Origin: Paenibacillus sp. RC67
GTDB taxonomy: Bacteria; Bacillota; Bacilli; Paenibacillales; NBRC-103111
Length of the DNA: 64,000 bases
Reading direction: 5' to 3'
Assembly (NCBI RefSeq): GCF_030020805.1
Contig: NZ_CP125098.1
Location: 5,293,501-5,357,500 of the forward strand
Shown here one piece after another: positions 1 through 9,275 of this stretch. The first letter of the stretch is position 1. The number at the start of each line of letters is the position of its first letter. The notes under the pieces were generated by a model. It had not been told where the DNA came from. It ran no database searches and saw only the letters and a list, made by a program, of their open reading frames with translations. Made by a program: the position numbers and the translations under genes.

Positions 1-335
1 AATCATACTGAGTGTTATACGGCAAATTCATGGGAACACTGCCAGGTCCCGATTGGATTTGGCATACGGTTCGTGAGGTGCTTGCCGAATTTTGAAGGGA
101 TGATGTGGAGATCGGCGGCATCGGCATTACTGGACAGATACACGGAATTCTGTATGTTGACGTACCGGGGAACCCGATTTCACCCTCTACACGTGGTTGG
201 ACAAGAGAGGCTCACTATCGTTCGATGGAAGCACCTCCTATGCTGAGCATTTATCTCTGCTGACTACCACCCCCGTTCCCCCAGGTTCGGAATGGTTACG
301 CATTACTACAATACGGTACAAGGAAATATACCGAA
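1..335 (+). pseudogene. FGGY-family carbohydrate kinase remnant
   Basis: Two frames together read as the N-terminal lobe of an FGGY sugar kinase of the sedoheptulokinase type: GIGITGQIHGILYVD around 118-165, then TLYTWLDKRG around 188-217 in another frame. An in-frame TGA near 102 and a frameshift near 185 break it, and the left end runs off the window. The catalytic C-terminal lobe is absent. It is a dead fragment of a cytoplasmic sugar phosphorylation gene. The family call is fairly safe; the substrate cannot be told. From about 335 to 505 I recognise nothing. Confidence 0.55.
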
Positions 336-504
336 GAAGGCCGTTAAGCTGTGCACAATACGATTGCAATACAGCAAGTGTTCACCGAGGCAGGGCAAAC
401 TTTTATTGAAAATACGCTATCTTTACAGGACGACGCTGCCGTCGGTGCTCTTGCCGAAATGCTACAAGCGCAATACCCACAATATGACCCTACAATCGAA
501 ATCA

Positions 505-1005
505 TTAACAGCGTAGCTCTACTCTTTGCCGATGTTGCCTTTAAGAGCGGCAGGAGGATCGCATATTGAGATCTCTTATCGAGCTGACTGAAAGCTTTTT
601 GGGCCTGTTCATGCTGCACTAACGCCGCTGCGAGATCCGCCGGGATTGTTGCGCATTTCTGTGATTCATGGGCTACATCCCATCTTCCATCCTCCTGCGC
701 TCGGCGAATTTCAGCATAACCGTGGGCTTTCATTCGTCCTGTCTTCATTAGAACTCCTACTTTTCGCACGTTAACCATGGACCAAGGGCTTTTCAATCGC
801 CTTGGCGAATAACGCTGCAAGTAATACGCCTCGTTGAATCCTTTACGGTGACTATCGATCCATCCATAACACAAGGCGACATCGAGCGTTTGCGGAATGG
901 TAATTGAATGGATGCCCGAATCCTTCTTAGCTATTCTAAGCCACACTTCTTCTCGTCGATTGTAATGACTCGCAAGCTACGATTCCAAATCAGCTGCGCA
1001 GTCTC
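505..1005 (-). pseudogene. YdeI/OmpD-associated family protein, broken
   Basis: Leftward reading gives the hallmarks of the YdeI/OmdA family: VWLRIAKKDSGI, LDVALCYGWIDSHRKGF, RRLKSPWS and DGRWDVAHESQ. An in-frame TAG near 979 sits inside the N-terminal segment (ADLES, stop, LASHYNRREE), where relatives have a continuous helix. The C-terminus loses similarity after about 510. A GTG at 946 leaves an open frame, but it has no ribosome binding site and would lack the family's first 20 or so residues. I infer a recent pseudogene. Proteins of this family are small and cytoplasmic with poorly defined function. Confidence 0.6.
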
Positions 1006-1241
1006 TCCTCACATTCACTTAACCATATGTATTGTTCGCTTGTTGAATTAATGCCCAAGAGGCCTAACATACGATAATGCAATACATGTCCATATTCATG
1101 TATCAAGCTTTGTGCACATCTTTCGTGTACGTCAAGAAGATTTAAGTTTTCAAATCAGAGCACTTTAAGTTTCCAGAGTTTAGGTAAGGAAGGATGGGAA
1201 GTTGTAACAGTGGATTCTTCTCCTACAGTTAGTTTTAATAC

Positions 1242-1273
1242 AAAAAAAGTCAGATCAAATTATTTGACCTGAC
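1242..1273 (-). terminator. Intrinsic terminator of the holin-like toxin transcript
   Basis: A 12-bp stem with one G-T pair (GTCAGGTCAAAT / ATTTGATCTGAC) is followed on the minus strand by seven T. It lies 70 bp past the stop of the small toxin gene at 1343. In the BsrG/TxpA class the antisense antitoxin overlaps this 3' region. I cannot place an antitoxin promoter with confidence. Confidence 0.7.
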
Positions 1274-1342
1274 GTGTACGGCGGCTTGTAATTGGCGGCT
1301 TTAATTAGTATGGTTTCAAACCAAAACTAGTGCCAATTCAGA

Positions 1343-1429
1343 TCATTTCCTCTTGTCAATGTAAGTTAACAATGAGAGTATAAATAACCCAAATGCAAAC
1401 ATGATTGAAAGAGCTTGAAATATATCCAT
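1343..1429 (-). CDS. Putative holin-like type I toxin (28 aa)
   Basis: A 28-residue gene too short for standard ORF calling. The peptide starts MDIFQALSIMFAFG, continues with a hydrophobic helix, and ends LLTYIDKRK. It has one membrane segment and a short charged tail, the layout of the Hol_Tox family that includes B. subtilis BsrH. A strong site GGTGGAGG stands 7 bp before the ATG. A stem-loop terminator follows at 1242-1273. In known relatives the peptide inserts in the membrane and is silenced by a convergent antisense RNA. By analogy this is half of a type I toxin-antitoxin pair; the RNA itself is not visible to me. From 1000 to 1240 and 1430 to 1780 I see no other gene. Confidence 0.65.
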   Translation of the reverse strand: MDIFQALSIMFAFGLFILSLLTYIDKRK

Positions 1430-1779
1430 GTTTACAGCCTCCACCTTTCTGGTAAGGTGTCCGCCTTTGTACAAGTCGTCTTATTGTAAATTCTATATTT
1501 AAATGGATATAAGTGGAAGTGTCGAAGGGACTATGATTGTGTGACTATATTATCTACATAATTCGCTAAAATAGCTATTCTAACGGAGCCATATGCATCA
1601 CCTTGATATTTTGAATGATATGGTTATGAAAAAGAAAATCAAGTCAACGAAAAATATATCTGCAATTTTGATAATAAAGTTCAAATTCATTACTTATATG
1701 GATCATGGGTAATCAACTTGTCGGAGGACTTGCTGGTCTGGGAGAAGCATCATCCTCCCTGATTGGATGACCTTTTCCC

Positions 1780-2345
1780 TTGTTTAAAGCTAAAACAGCG
1801 GAAGCACCAACACGGATCTGTTCCCTCTGAGATCTCCGCAAGGTGAAAACAGATGCTGTAGATGCCTACCAGCTATGCGAACTCTATTACAATGAAGAGT
1901 TTGAGAAGTATAAACAAAGAGGTATTGGTCTGCTCAACCTTTGTCATCTGACTCGACAGCACGAATCCATTACACATATGTATATCCAGGCTAAGCTTCA
2001 TTTCCAGTCGATTTTAGATCAGGTCTTCCCTGATTATAGGGGATCTTTGGAGATCTTTATTCCGTGGTCTCTTTGTTGGTCTTAAGGGAATTTCCAACGT
2101 CCAAAACTGCACTTAAAGCTGGATTAACGAAACTTACGGACAGAATCGCATGCCTCTGCCCTAAACGTTCCGAGAACTGGGCCAGTGAAAAGGCTAAGGC
2201 TATTCTAGTTGCAGCCTCGAATAACCCTTTTCAGGAGACGGCCTACAGCAAAGTTGAGGAATTTATGATTATCCAGTCGATTCCCGGAATTGGCGGCAAA
2301 ATCGCTGCAATGGTTTTGTCCGAAATTGGGGAAGTGACATAGCAA
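1780..2345 (+). pseudogene. IS110-family transposase, degenerate
   Basis: Three reading frames carry IS110 DEDD-transposase sequence in order: LRKVKTDAVDAYQLCELYY (about 1832-1890), then LKAGLTKLTDRIACL in another frame, then the start of the C-terminal domain, SIPGIGGKIAAMVLSEIGEV, around 2279-2336. Stops and frameshifts separate them, and the C-terminal half after EIGEV is lost. No ends can be defined, as is common for IS110. The complementary C-terminal part of such a transposase occurs separately at 57245-57533. Confidence 0.7.
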
Positions 2346-2416
2346 ATTCCATCATCATCAATAGACCTTGGCGTAAATTTGGGATGTTGACTTATAATTG
2401 CTGGATTTATTTGACG

Positions 2417-3337
2417 TTAAAATAAATGAGCACTTATTGAGTAGCCTACTATCATCACTAGCAACACAGTAATGTGATTCAGCGAAAAAATAAACATCGA
2501 ACGGGCCCACTTCCCCTCCTGCTTACGACGATAACCGTTGATGCTTAGAATCAACCAGCCTAAGCTCAGGATTGCGTTGGCCACGGTGATGTAAGGATTA
2601 AAGGACCAGAACAAAAAGCTGCATAGGAATAGTGCAACCAGATAGGCGTTCATCTGCACGTACGTTCTCCGAATCCCTTTGACGACTGGCAGCATGGGGA
2701 TGTTGGCCGCACGATATTCCTCCATGCGACGAATCCCAATCGCATAAAAATGGGGCATCTGCCAGATTACCATTAACACGAACAATGCAATGGCACCGGG
2801 ATGTAAAATGTCAGGAGAGATCGCAGCCCAACCAATCAATGGAGGCATCGCTCCGGATAAGCTTCCAACTTCCGTGTTATAGATGGTTCTGCGTTTCGTC
2901 CAAATCGTATAAGGCACGACATAGATGAACAGCCCTAGAAAACCCAGGAAAGCTGAAAGCGGAGAAGCGATATACAGCGCAATAAGACCACCAACTGCGA
3001 TCCACCCCCCGATGAACAACCCGCTCCAGACGTCAATGATTCCAGATACGGTTGGTCTATTTTTTGTTCGTTCCATTACAGTGTCGATATCGCGGTCGTA
3101 TAAATTATTGAAGATGCCGGCTGCTCCGATCACAAACACTGCTCCGGTCAAAGCCAACACCATGTTTCCGATTTTATCGAAGAATGATATATCGTGAACG
3201 AACATTGCCATGCTAATCCCCGCGATCATCGCAATGAGGTTCGACTTAATAATGCCAATCTTTATCGATTCAAAGAGTACCTTAGTCACCGAGGTCGGAA
3301 TCGGTTCGACACTAACCGCATTGCTTTGGATTCGCAT
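2417..3337 (-). CDS. ctaB: Protoheme IX farnesyltransferase (heme O synthase)
   Basis: Integral membrane UbiA-family prenyltransferase that adds a farnesyl chain to heme B to make heme O for cytochrome oxidases. About 306 residues with many membrane helices. The first Asp-rich motif, NLYDRDIDTVMERT, is followed by KNRPTVSG. A second conserved stretch, WQMPHFYAIGIRRMEEY, is the usual CtaB signature. I chose the ATG at 3337 because AAAGGGAG lies upstream of it; an ATG at 3367 has no site. It stands alone, with no ctaA or oxidase genes nearby, although remnants of other oxidase-assembly genes (sco1, ctaG) lie at 42-43 kb. The family call is firm. Confidence 0.93.
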   Translation of the reverse strand: MRIQSNAVSVEPIPTSVTKVLFESIKIGIIKSNLIAMIAGISMAMFVHDISFFDKIGNMVLALTGAVFVIGAAGIFNNLYDRDIDTVMERTKNRPTVSGIIDVWSGLFIGGWIAVGGLIALYIASPLSAFLGFLGLFIYVVPYTIWTKRRTIYNTEVGSLSGAMPPLIGWAAISPDILHPGAIALFVLMVIWQMPHFYAIGIRRMEEYRAANIPMLPVVKGIRRTYVQMNAYLVALFLCSFLFWSFNPYITVANAILSLGWLILSINGYRRKQEGKWARSMFIFSLNHITVLLVMIVGYSISAHLF

Positions 3338-3450
3338 GAAGGTAACACTCCCTTTCAGTAATTTCACTTCTATAGGTTACCATATCACATCGTATAAGTG
3401 CCTTTCCTAAGCCAACCCTCATGATTCTGTCATAACTTTTTGTCGCTTTG

Positions 3451-3650
3451 GTGAATCTGCACGCCGGCACCATGCTCTCAACAGCGAGTTTATCGTCATG
3501 CTGAATCAGGCCAGCACCAACCGGATGGAGCTTGCCAAACTCCTCAATATTTCGGACCTGCAACTCTCCTACATCACGAATGTGGACGCCGGGAATGGCA
3601 CGGACTCTACCCACTTAAAAAGCCAATGCCAAAAACGTCCAAGTCGTTGA
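3451..3650 (+). pseudogene. VirB4/TraE-type conjugation ATPase, C-terminal remnant
   Basis: The stretch NSEFIVMLNQAS, MELAKLLNIS and LQLSYITNVDAGNG is the conserved tail of VirB4/ConE-type ATPases of Gram-positive conjugative elements. Only about 60 residues remain. The upstream part loses similarity before 3470, and after DAGNG the frame runs into unrelated sequence and stops at 3648. I infer a fossil of an integrative conjugative element. No other transfer gene is recognisable here. From 3650 to 3845 there is one short open stretch (VQVVERIALKIWN) that I cannot assign. Confidence 0.5.
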
Positions 3651-3847
3651 GCGCATTGCATTGAAGATCTGGAACAGTCTTGAACCGATCGTAAACGTAA
3701 TAATTTCGCCATTATATAGATAAATAAAGTTTTTCTCCAAATAATTTAAGTTCTGTTATATCCGTAACTCACTTCTCATTCGGCTTTTCAGCGTGAAAGT
3801 CCCGTTCTAAAATGTTGGGGGCAATCTTGCCAACCATGCCTTTATAT

Positions 3848-4407
3848 GAACGATATTTCTTTATGCGTACAAGACTCTTTAATCCTAATATGTTCATCCA
3901 ACGTTGCACCTTCTTATGATGTGCTAAGCCGCTTCCTTCCGTACGAGTTCATCAACCTTGGCTTTTCAGGAAGCGGCCGCGGCGAGCCCGAGGTGGCCAG
4001 AACGATCGCAAGTATCGAGAATCCCGCTCTCTACGTGCTGGATTACGAAGCGAACACGGGCACCGTAGAAAGAATGACAGAGACGCTGCCCCCGTTCATT
4101 GATATCTTGCGCGAACGTCATCCCAGAGTGCCGATTCTCGTTGTATCGAAAATCCCGTATGCAAAGGAACATTTCTATCCCTGACGATCTGAAACTCCGG
4201 CTAGCGCGTCTAAACGTACAGCGGTCAATACTCGAGAGGCTGCATGCCGCTGGCTACGTCAACGTGCATTTTCTTGACGGAGGGACGTTGCTTGGCGACT
4301 CGCTTTATGAGGAGTGCACCGTTGACGGCGTTCATCCGACCGATCTCGGCTTTCTCCGCATGGCGGAATCGCTGAAACCCGCCATTCGCAGTCTGCTCAA
4401 AGGTTGA
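3848..4407 (+). pseudogene. SGNH/GDSL-type hydrolase, frameshifted
   Basis: The first frame (to 4184) has INLGFSGSGRGEPEVA, the block-II region of SGNH hydrolases. The second frame (from about 4180) has the C-terminal block DGVHPTDLGFLRMAE, which contains the catalytic Asp and His. The join falls at about 4165-4185, where the first frame stops and the second reads on as DDLKLRLARLN. The block-I nucleophile motif (GxSxT type) is missing or destroyed at the N-terminus. The product would be an inactive esterase. I see nothing clear between 4407 and 4510. Confidence 0.65.
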
Positions 4408-4514
4408 GGAAAGCCGCTTTGCCGTATAAGCTGAAGAGCGATCGATCCCTACCGATCCGATATATCCGGAGCCATCGAGACGAAGGCAAGAAGCTTTCAA
4501 CCATGAATGTGTTC

Positions 4515-4720
4515 TCAAGTAACATATGAATCTTTGGTTATGGATAAACATACTGGAAAAATTCATCTTTTTATCAAGGACATCCCGAGTTAATTGGTCT
4601 CAGCTTTGACGATTTTGATGCATTCATGCTTGAGTATGTTTTTGGTAGCAAATATAAAGAAATTGTTCCAGATGCAGACTCAGATGATTAGTATCAAATG
4701 TTGAAGAATATTGGTCTCGT
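4515..4720 (+). pseudogene. SMI1/KNR4 (SUKH) domain fragment
   Basis: A short frame reads YQGHPELIGLSFDDF, FMLEYVFGSKYKEI and PDADSDD. This resembles the C-terminal end of SMI1/KNR4-like proteins, with the typical aromatic 'FDDF...YVFG' segment. It lacks the body of the domain, and the frame shifts around 4580. SUKH proteins are often immunity proteins. An intact one lies at 60642-62378. From 4720 to 4895 I see only a possible promoter (TTGTCA at 4806) for the transporter that follows. Confidence 0.4.
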
Positions 4721-4895
4721 ATAGCATGTGAGGTGGAAGGGTGCCTCGGGGTCATTATCACCGTTGTACCCGCCGACAAAGGCTTTTCTTATATTAATTA
4801 AAACTGTTGTCAAAACGAGTACAGTTATGATATGGTGTTACAAAATAGAGAGAAGAGTTCTGGATATGGAATGAAGAATAGGAGAATCTTATACG

Positions 4896-6131
4896 ATGAC
4901 TAACAAGAACAGCCAGACTGCCGTTAGATTAGCTCTGCTGCTTGGTTTATTTTCGACACTTGGGCCATTTACCATCGATATGTATTTGCCCGCTTTTCCT
5001 CAAATTGTTGAGCGTTTTGGTACGACAGCTTCCCTCGTCCAGCTCAGCCTGACTGCCTGTTTATTGGGACTTGGCATCGGCCAACTGGTCATGGGTTCGC
5101 TTAGCGACGTCTATGGCAGGCGCAAGCCGCTGCTCATTTCCATGGTAATCTATGTTGTGGCAGATTTAGCTTGTGCGATCTCACCGAATATTTGGCTGCT
5201 GATCCTGTCTCGGCTCGTGCAGGGGTTTGTTGCGTCGGCGGGTATCGTCATCTCCCGTGCAATTGCTCGCGATATGTTTAGTGGTCACGAGCTCACCAAA
5301 TTTTTCTCGCTTCTCTTGCTTGTCGGAAATTTAGGCCCGCTTGTGGCACCGGTAACGGGAAGCGGTGTTCTAGCGCTCACAAGCTGGGTCGGCGTATTTA
5401 TCGCTTTGGCGCTACTGGGAACTTACCTCCTTGCCATGACCAAATGGAGTCTCCAAGAGACGCTGCCTATCGAGCGCCGCAGTCCCAGCGATTTTACTCA
5501 GCAACTACGAAACTATGGATCTCTTTTGCGTGATCGCTCATTTACGGGCTATATGCTCGCGCAGGGGATCATGATCGCGGGGGTATTCGCGTACGTTTCC
5601 GGAACTCCTTTTATTTATCAAAATATTTACGGAGTTTCCCCTACGGTATTTGCTCTGTTGTTCGGATCAAATGGCATCACCCTGATTATCGGCTCGCAGT
5701 TGGTCGGTCGAATGGCTCGCCGTGTGTCAGAACAGACCTTCCTGCTGTTCGGTCTATGGCTTGCCGGCGCAGCCAGCATCGCCGTCTTATTGGTTGCGAT
5801 GTTCCACGGGCCGCTGTACGCACTCGTGATTCCGCTCGTTTTCTTCGTAGCGGCCATCGGGATTACATCCACAGCGGCTTTTCCTCTTGCGATGGAGAGC
5901 CAGGGTCATATGGCTGGTAGTGCAGCTGCACTGATGGGCGTTATACCCTTTCTGCTTGGTGCGGTCGTTTCTCCACTAGTCGGCATTGCTGGGGAAAGCA
6001 CGGCTGTTCCGCTCGGTGTTATTATTTTGACAACAAGTGCAGCAGCGATGCTGTCCTACTTCCTTTTAGTTAAACGAGGTTCGAATAACAAGCAGGAAGC
6101 TTTGGGTAAAGAAGCAGTGAAACAATTATAA
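4896..6131 (+). CDS. Bcr/CflA-family multidrug efflux transporter (MFS)
   Basis: A 411-residue major facilitator protein with twelve predicted membrane helices. The N-terminus FSTLGPFTIDMYLPAFP is the Bcr/CflA signature, and the loop 2-3 motif GSLSDVYGRRKPLL carries the MFS motif A (GxLSDxxGRR). These proton-driven antiporters expel bicyclomycin, chloramphenicol, sulfonamides or other small molecules; the substrate here is not predictable. The start is supported by GGAGAA 9 bp upstream. It is a single-gene unit, closed by the terminator at 6141-6180. No regulator gene adjoins it. Confidence 0.9.
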   Translation: MTNKNSQTAVRLALLLGLFSTLGPFTIDMYLPAFPQIVERFGTTASLVQLSLTACLLGLGIGQLVMGSLSDVYGRRKPLLISMVIYVVADLACAISPNIWLLILSRLVQGFVASAGIVISRAIARDMFSGHELTKFFSLLLLVGNLGPLVAPVTGSGVLALTSWVGVFIALALLGTYLLAMTKWSLQETLPIERRSPSDFTQQLRNYGSLLRDRSFTGYMLAQGIMIAGVFAYVSGTPFIYQNIYGVSPTVFALLFGSNGITLIIGSQLVGRMARRVSEQTFLLFGLWLAGAASIAVLLVAMFHGPLYALVIPLVFFVAAIGITSTAAFPLAMESQGHMAGSAAALMGVIPFLLGAVVSPLVGIAGESTAVPLGVIILTTSAAAMLSYFLLVKRGSNNKQEALGKEAVKQL

Positions 6132-6140
6132 ATGAAACGA

Positions 6141-6180
6141 AACAGCCAAACCTTGAATCGAGGTGTTTGGCTGTTTTTGT
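6141..6180 (+). terminator. Intrinsic terminator after the Bcr/CflA transporter
   Basis: Stem ACAGCCAAAC / GTTTGGCTGT with a 13-base loop, followed by TTTTGT. It starts 10 bp past the stop codon. Confidence 0.8.
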
Positions 6181-6280
6181 ATACTTTCAGCTGTGGAAAC
6201 CTCCTTAATTTGAAAATAAGACCGTGCCATCGATAGCGCAAGCTACTACAGCCTTTTTCCGATAGTTAATGACTAGTAAT

Positions 6281-6326
6281 AAAAAAGATGACTCCTGATT
6301 ATAGAAGTCATCATAATATTATTTAA
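6281..6326 (-). terminator. Operon terminator overlapping an IS3 orfB 3'-end remnant
   Basis: On the minus strand GATGACT and AGTCATC form a hairpin followed by TTTTTTATT, correctly placed just downstream of the oxidoreductase gene at 6351. On the plus strand the same bases read KKMTP and then RSH. That is the end of IS150-group transposases (KKMTPDE, RSHLLAA), and a fuller copy stands at 54412-54460. An IS remnant therefore seems to serve as terminator. Confidence 0.55.
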
Positions 6327-6350
6327 GTAGAACGTTACTTACCAGAACCA

Positions 6351-7643
6351 CTATAACATTTCAATTTCCATTGTTCTGCCTTCTAGCCGTGAACGTTCAG
6401 CTCCAAAACCAATCCGATGGCCATAGACGGATTTTTCGAGGGCAGTGGAAGAAATCGATGGCTCTTCCCCTCGTAAAACACTCACAAAATCGGCAACAAG
6501 CAGTAGATCCCCTCCACCGTGGCTATCATCGGTTACATTGACCGAAATTCGCTTCTCCGAGTATTCATGCCCTTTTCTTGGATCAGGATGTCTGACCACG
6601 AAGGTTCCGTCTTCCAAAACACCGGATATTTCGCCGTTCGTTCCAATGATGTGAATGGTGCGACACGGTCTCGAAGTCGCTCCAACCATGTTGTGTGTCG
6701 CCGTGCTGCCACCTTCGAATTCAATGATGACTGATTGATGGTCTACAACATCATTATCGCAATGCCATACGCAGAGGCCATAAGGGTTATCCGTTCGTAG
6801 AGATTCGATTTGCTCATCCAGGCTAGGGGTTTCGCCCAAATAAGAGTTACTCCATACGTAGAAGCCCCATCGTCCCTGATCAATATAGTTTTTACGTGCA
6901 GAGTAGGGACAATTCTCCTCTATTTGGCAATCTGTCAAACAGCGTTTTCCAGCACCCTGCGGTGCGTTTTGCGGCCTGAACTGCATTAAACTCCCAAAGC
7001 TGCTTACTTTTTTCGGCTGCTTTCCAACCATCCAGGTAATAATATCTAGATCATGGCAGCATTTAGCCATCAACATGGATGATTTGCTTTTCTCTTCGGA
7101 ATTCCATTTTCCCCGAATGTAGGATACCGCCATATGATGATAGCTTACATGTTCGGCAGTTTGAATATTTACGATATCGCCGATATCGCCGGACAAAACG
7201 ACTTCGCGAATCGCTTTGTAAAAGGGAGCATACCGTAGAACATGACAAATCATAACTTCTCGCCCATACTTTTGTTTGGCCTGATACAACTGCATCATCT
7301 TCTCTTCCGACGTTGCTATGGGCTTTTCAAGTAGGACATCATAACCCGCTTCAAGTAGAGGAATACTCGTTTCAATATGGAGATCATCCAATGTCCCATT
7401 AATCGCTGCATTCGCAATTTTGGGACCTTTTACTAGCTGTTCAACCGTTTCAAAGCAATAATTATCATCGAGGCCAAATCGTTCTGCCGTTAGTTTCCTA
7501 CGCACAGGGTCCGGTTCCACGACCCCTACGATCCGAAGTTCGTCTGGTTGCTCTACAGCATAGGATGCATACAACAGGCTACGGTGTCCTGCCCCCACAA
7601 TGACAGCAGTAATCGGTTTGTTTTTTATACCACTCAAATTCAC
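6351..7643 (-). CDS. Gfo/Idh/MocA-family oxidoreductase of the sugar locus
   Basis: A 430-residue NAD(P)-dependent dehydrogenase. The Rossmann motif AVIVGAGHRS is near the N-terminus, the substrate-site motif LLEKPIATS comes at about residue 105, and the larger C-terminal fold includes a cysteine-rich stretch (CLTDCQIEENCPYSARKNY) and a conserved CCHDLDIITWMVG. Such enzymes oxidise or epimerise sugars, amino sugars or inositols. I start it at the GTG at 7643, preceded by GGAGGGATGGAAT. It is the last gene of the leftward sugar-uptake cluster, 46 bp after the binding protein, and probably works on the imported sugar or a derivative. The exact substrate is unknown. Confidence 0.85.
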   Translation of the reverse strand: MNLSGIKNKPITAVIVGAGHRSLLYASYAVEQPDELRIVGVVEPDPVRRKLTAERFGLDDNYCFETVEQLVKGPKIANAAINGTLDDLHIETSIPLLEAGYDVLLEKPIATSEEKMMQLYQAKQKYGREVMICHVLRYAPFYKAIREVVLSGDIGDIVNIQTAEHVSYHHMAVSYIRGKWNSEEKSKSSMLMAKCCHDLDIITWMVGKQPKKVSSFGSLMQFRPQNAPQGAGKRCLTDCQIEENCPYSARKNYIDQGRWGFYVWSNSYLGETPSLDEQIESLRTDNPYGLCVWHCDNDVVDHQSVIIEFEGGSTATHNMVGATSRPCRTIHIIGTNGEISGVLEDGTFVVRHPDPRKGHEYSEKRISVNVTDDSHGGGDLLLVADFVSVLRGEEPSISSTALEKSVYGHRIGFGAERSRLEGRTMEIEML

Positions 7644-7688
7644 ATTCCATCCCTCCACTATTCCTACCATCTGGAACGATATATTTAT

Positions 7689-9233
7689 CTATTTCTTGTT
7701 TTGAGCATTGTACCAATCGGTAGCTTCTTTAATAATCTGATCACCACCACGTTTTTTCCAATCCTCGATGAATTTATCAAAACTATCGATAGGTTCTTGA
7801 CCGGTAATAATTTTAGCCGCCGTTTCCATCCACAAACCGTTCTTCGCGAGTTCCGGCTTCGATTGCATCGTCTGTGGCAGCGGCATGCCCAGCCCATCAC
7901 TTTTGCGTCCTTCACTGTTGGCCACCTTGAGACCATTTAGGATCAATTCAGAATCCTTGCGGCCCTTCATAAATTCTTCGTTAGCCAGATATGATGAGCC
8001 AACAAATCGAAGAAACATCAAATGCATATTTTCTTTGTTTATATCGTCTACGGATGTCGCATATTTATATTTGTTCTTACCATTTTCAACCGTATAATCT
8101 TCGCCTTCCAGCCCGTAGTCAAGGAACTTTTGCGCTTCTTCAGAATAGAACCAGTCAAGCAGCTTAATCGCATCTTGAGGGTTTTTATTCGATTTCGGAA
8201 TCGCCCATACGTTTCCTACGGATGAGCTTAATCCCAAACCGCCTTTACCATCTGGACCTGTAGGAGCCGGAATAATGATAATCTCCGCCTTCGGATCACC
8301 TTGTCTAACCTCAGATTGCCATTTATCCGGGTAGCTAGGATCATGGATCCACATCCCCACTCTTGCCGCACCTTTGATTTTAGCATCCCAGTCTTTGCCT
8401 TGCTGAACGAAAATTTCGTTATCCATCAGTTGCTCCTTGTACAACATCCGATGAAGCTCCAGTGCCTGTTTCATTTGTGGTCTGATAAAATTCGGCACAA
8501 GCTGGTTGTTCTCATACTTCCATCCATCGGGAATAACATCATACGCTCCAAAAAAAGCTTCGGCGAAGGCAAAATTTTGACGTCCTGAAAATGGAATTTC
8601 ATCCGGCTTGCCATTTCCGTTCGGATCCTTTTCCTTAAACGCTTTCAACATAGCCACGTATTCATCGATTGTTTTCGGTACCTTTAAATTCAACTTATCA
8701 AGCCAGTCTTTGCGAACGTATACGGCGGAATTCCGTACATAATTCTCTCCCGGAATTGCATATATTTTTCCATTTTTACTAATCATAGATGAATCCCAGG
8801 ATTCCTTTGGTATTTTCTTCAAAAGATTCGGTGCGTACTGCTGAAGTAAATCATTCAATTCATAGAAAGCACCAGCATTAACGGCAGGAGCCATCTCGGG
8901 AGAGTCAATACCGTAATTCTGTAGAATGTCAGGCAATTCTCCTCCGGCAAGCAGAAGTGTGAGCTTTTTGCTGAAATCTTGGTGTGGAATGAGTTCCAAT
9001 TGCAAGTTTGTCTTAGATAATTCACGGAGCTTTTTAACATATTTATCTTCGTTAATATTGGACGATCCTTCTACGTAAGGAAGTCCTCTCGTGCTGATCG
9101 CCAGTTTGATAGTTGGGACCTTCGTAGAATTTGCAGCACCCGATCCCTTGTTAGATTCCGCTTTGGAGCAGCCTACTAATGTTACGAGGGCTATAAGCAT
9201 ATAGACTGCAGCTTTCAACTTTTTTTTCCCCAT
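7689..9233 (-). CDS. Extracellular sugar-binding lipoprotein (LplA-like)
   Basis: A 514-residue solute-binding protein of ABC uptake systems. The signal peptide ends in the lipobox LVGC (Cys22), so the mature protein is lipid-anchored outside the membrane. The body matches the long LplA/YtcQ type seen with LplB and YtcP permeases, which import oligosaccharides or modified sugars. The site AAAGGGAGAG precedes the ATG. It follows the two permease genes in one operon. No ATPase gene is present; such systems usually borrow a shared MsmX-type ATPase encoded elsewhere. Expression is likely under the YesM/YesN pair upstream. Confidence 0.9.
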   Translation of the reverse strand: MGKKKLKAAVYMLIALVTLVGCSKAESNKGSGAANSTKVPTIKLAISTRGLPYVEGSSNINEDKYVKKLRELSKTNLQLELIPHQDFSKKLTLLLAGGELPDILQNYGIDSPEMAPAVNAGAFYELNDLLQQYAPNLLKKIPKESWDSSMISKNGKIYAIPGENYVRNSAVYVRKDWLDKLNLKVPKTIDEYVAMLKAFKEKDPNGNGKPDEIPFSGRQNFAFAEAFFGAYDVIPDGWKYENNQLVPNFIRPQMKQALELHRMLYKEQLMDNEIFVQQGKDWDAKIKGAARVGMWIHDPSYPDKWQSEVRQGDPKAEIIIIPAPTGPDGKGGLGLSSSVGNVWAIPKSNKNPQDAIKLLDWFYSEEAQKFLDYGLEGEDYTVENGKNKYKYATSVDDINKENMHLMFLRFVGSSYLANEEFMKGRKDSELILNGLKVANSEGRKSDGLGMPLPQTMQSKPELAKNGLWMETAAKIITGQEPIDSFDKFIEDWKKRGGDQIIKEATDWYNAQNKK

Positions 9234-9275
9234 TCTTAACTCTCCCTTTTGTTATATTTGGTAAACTTTATTAAA

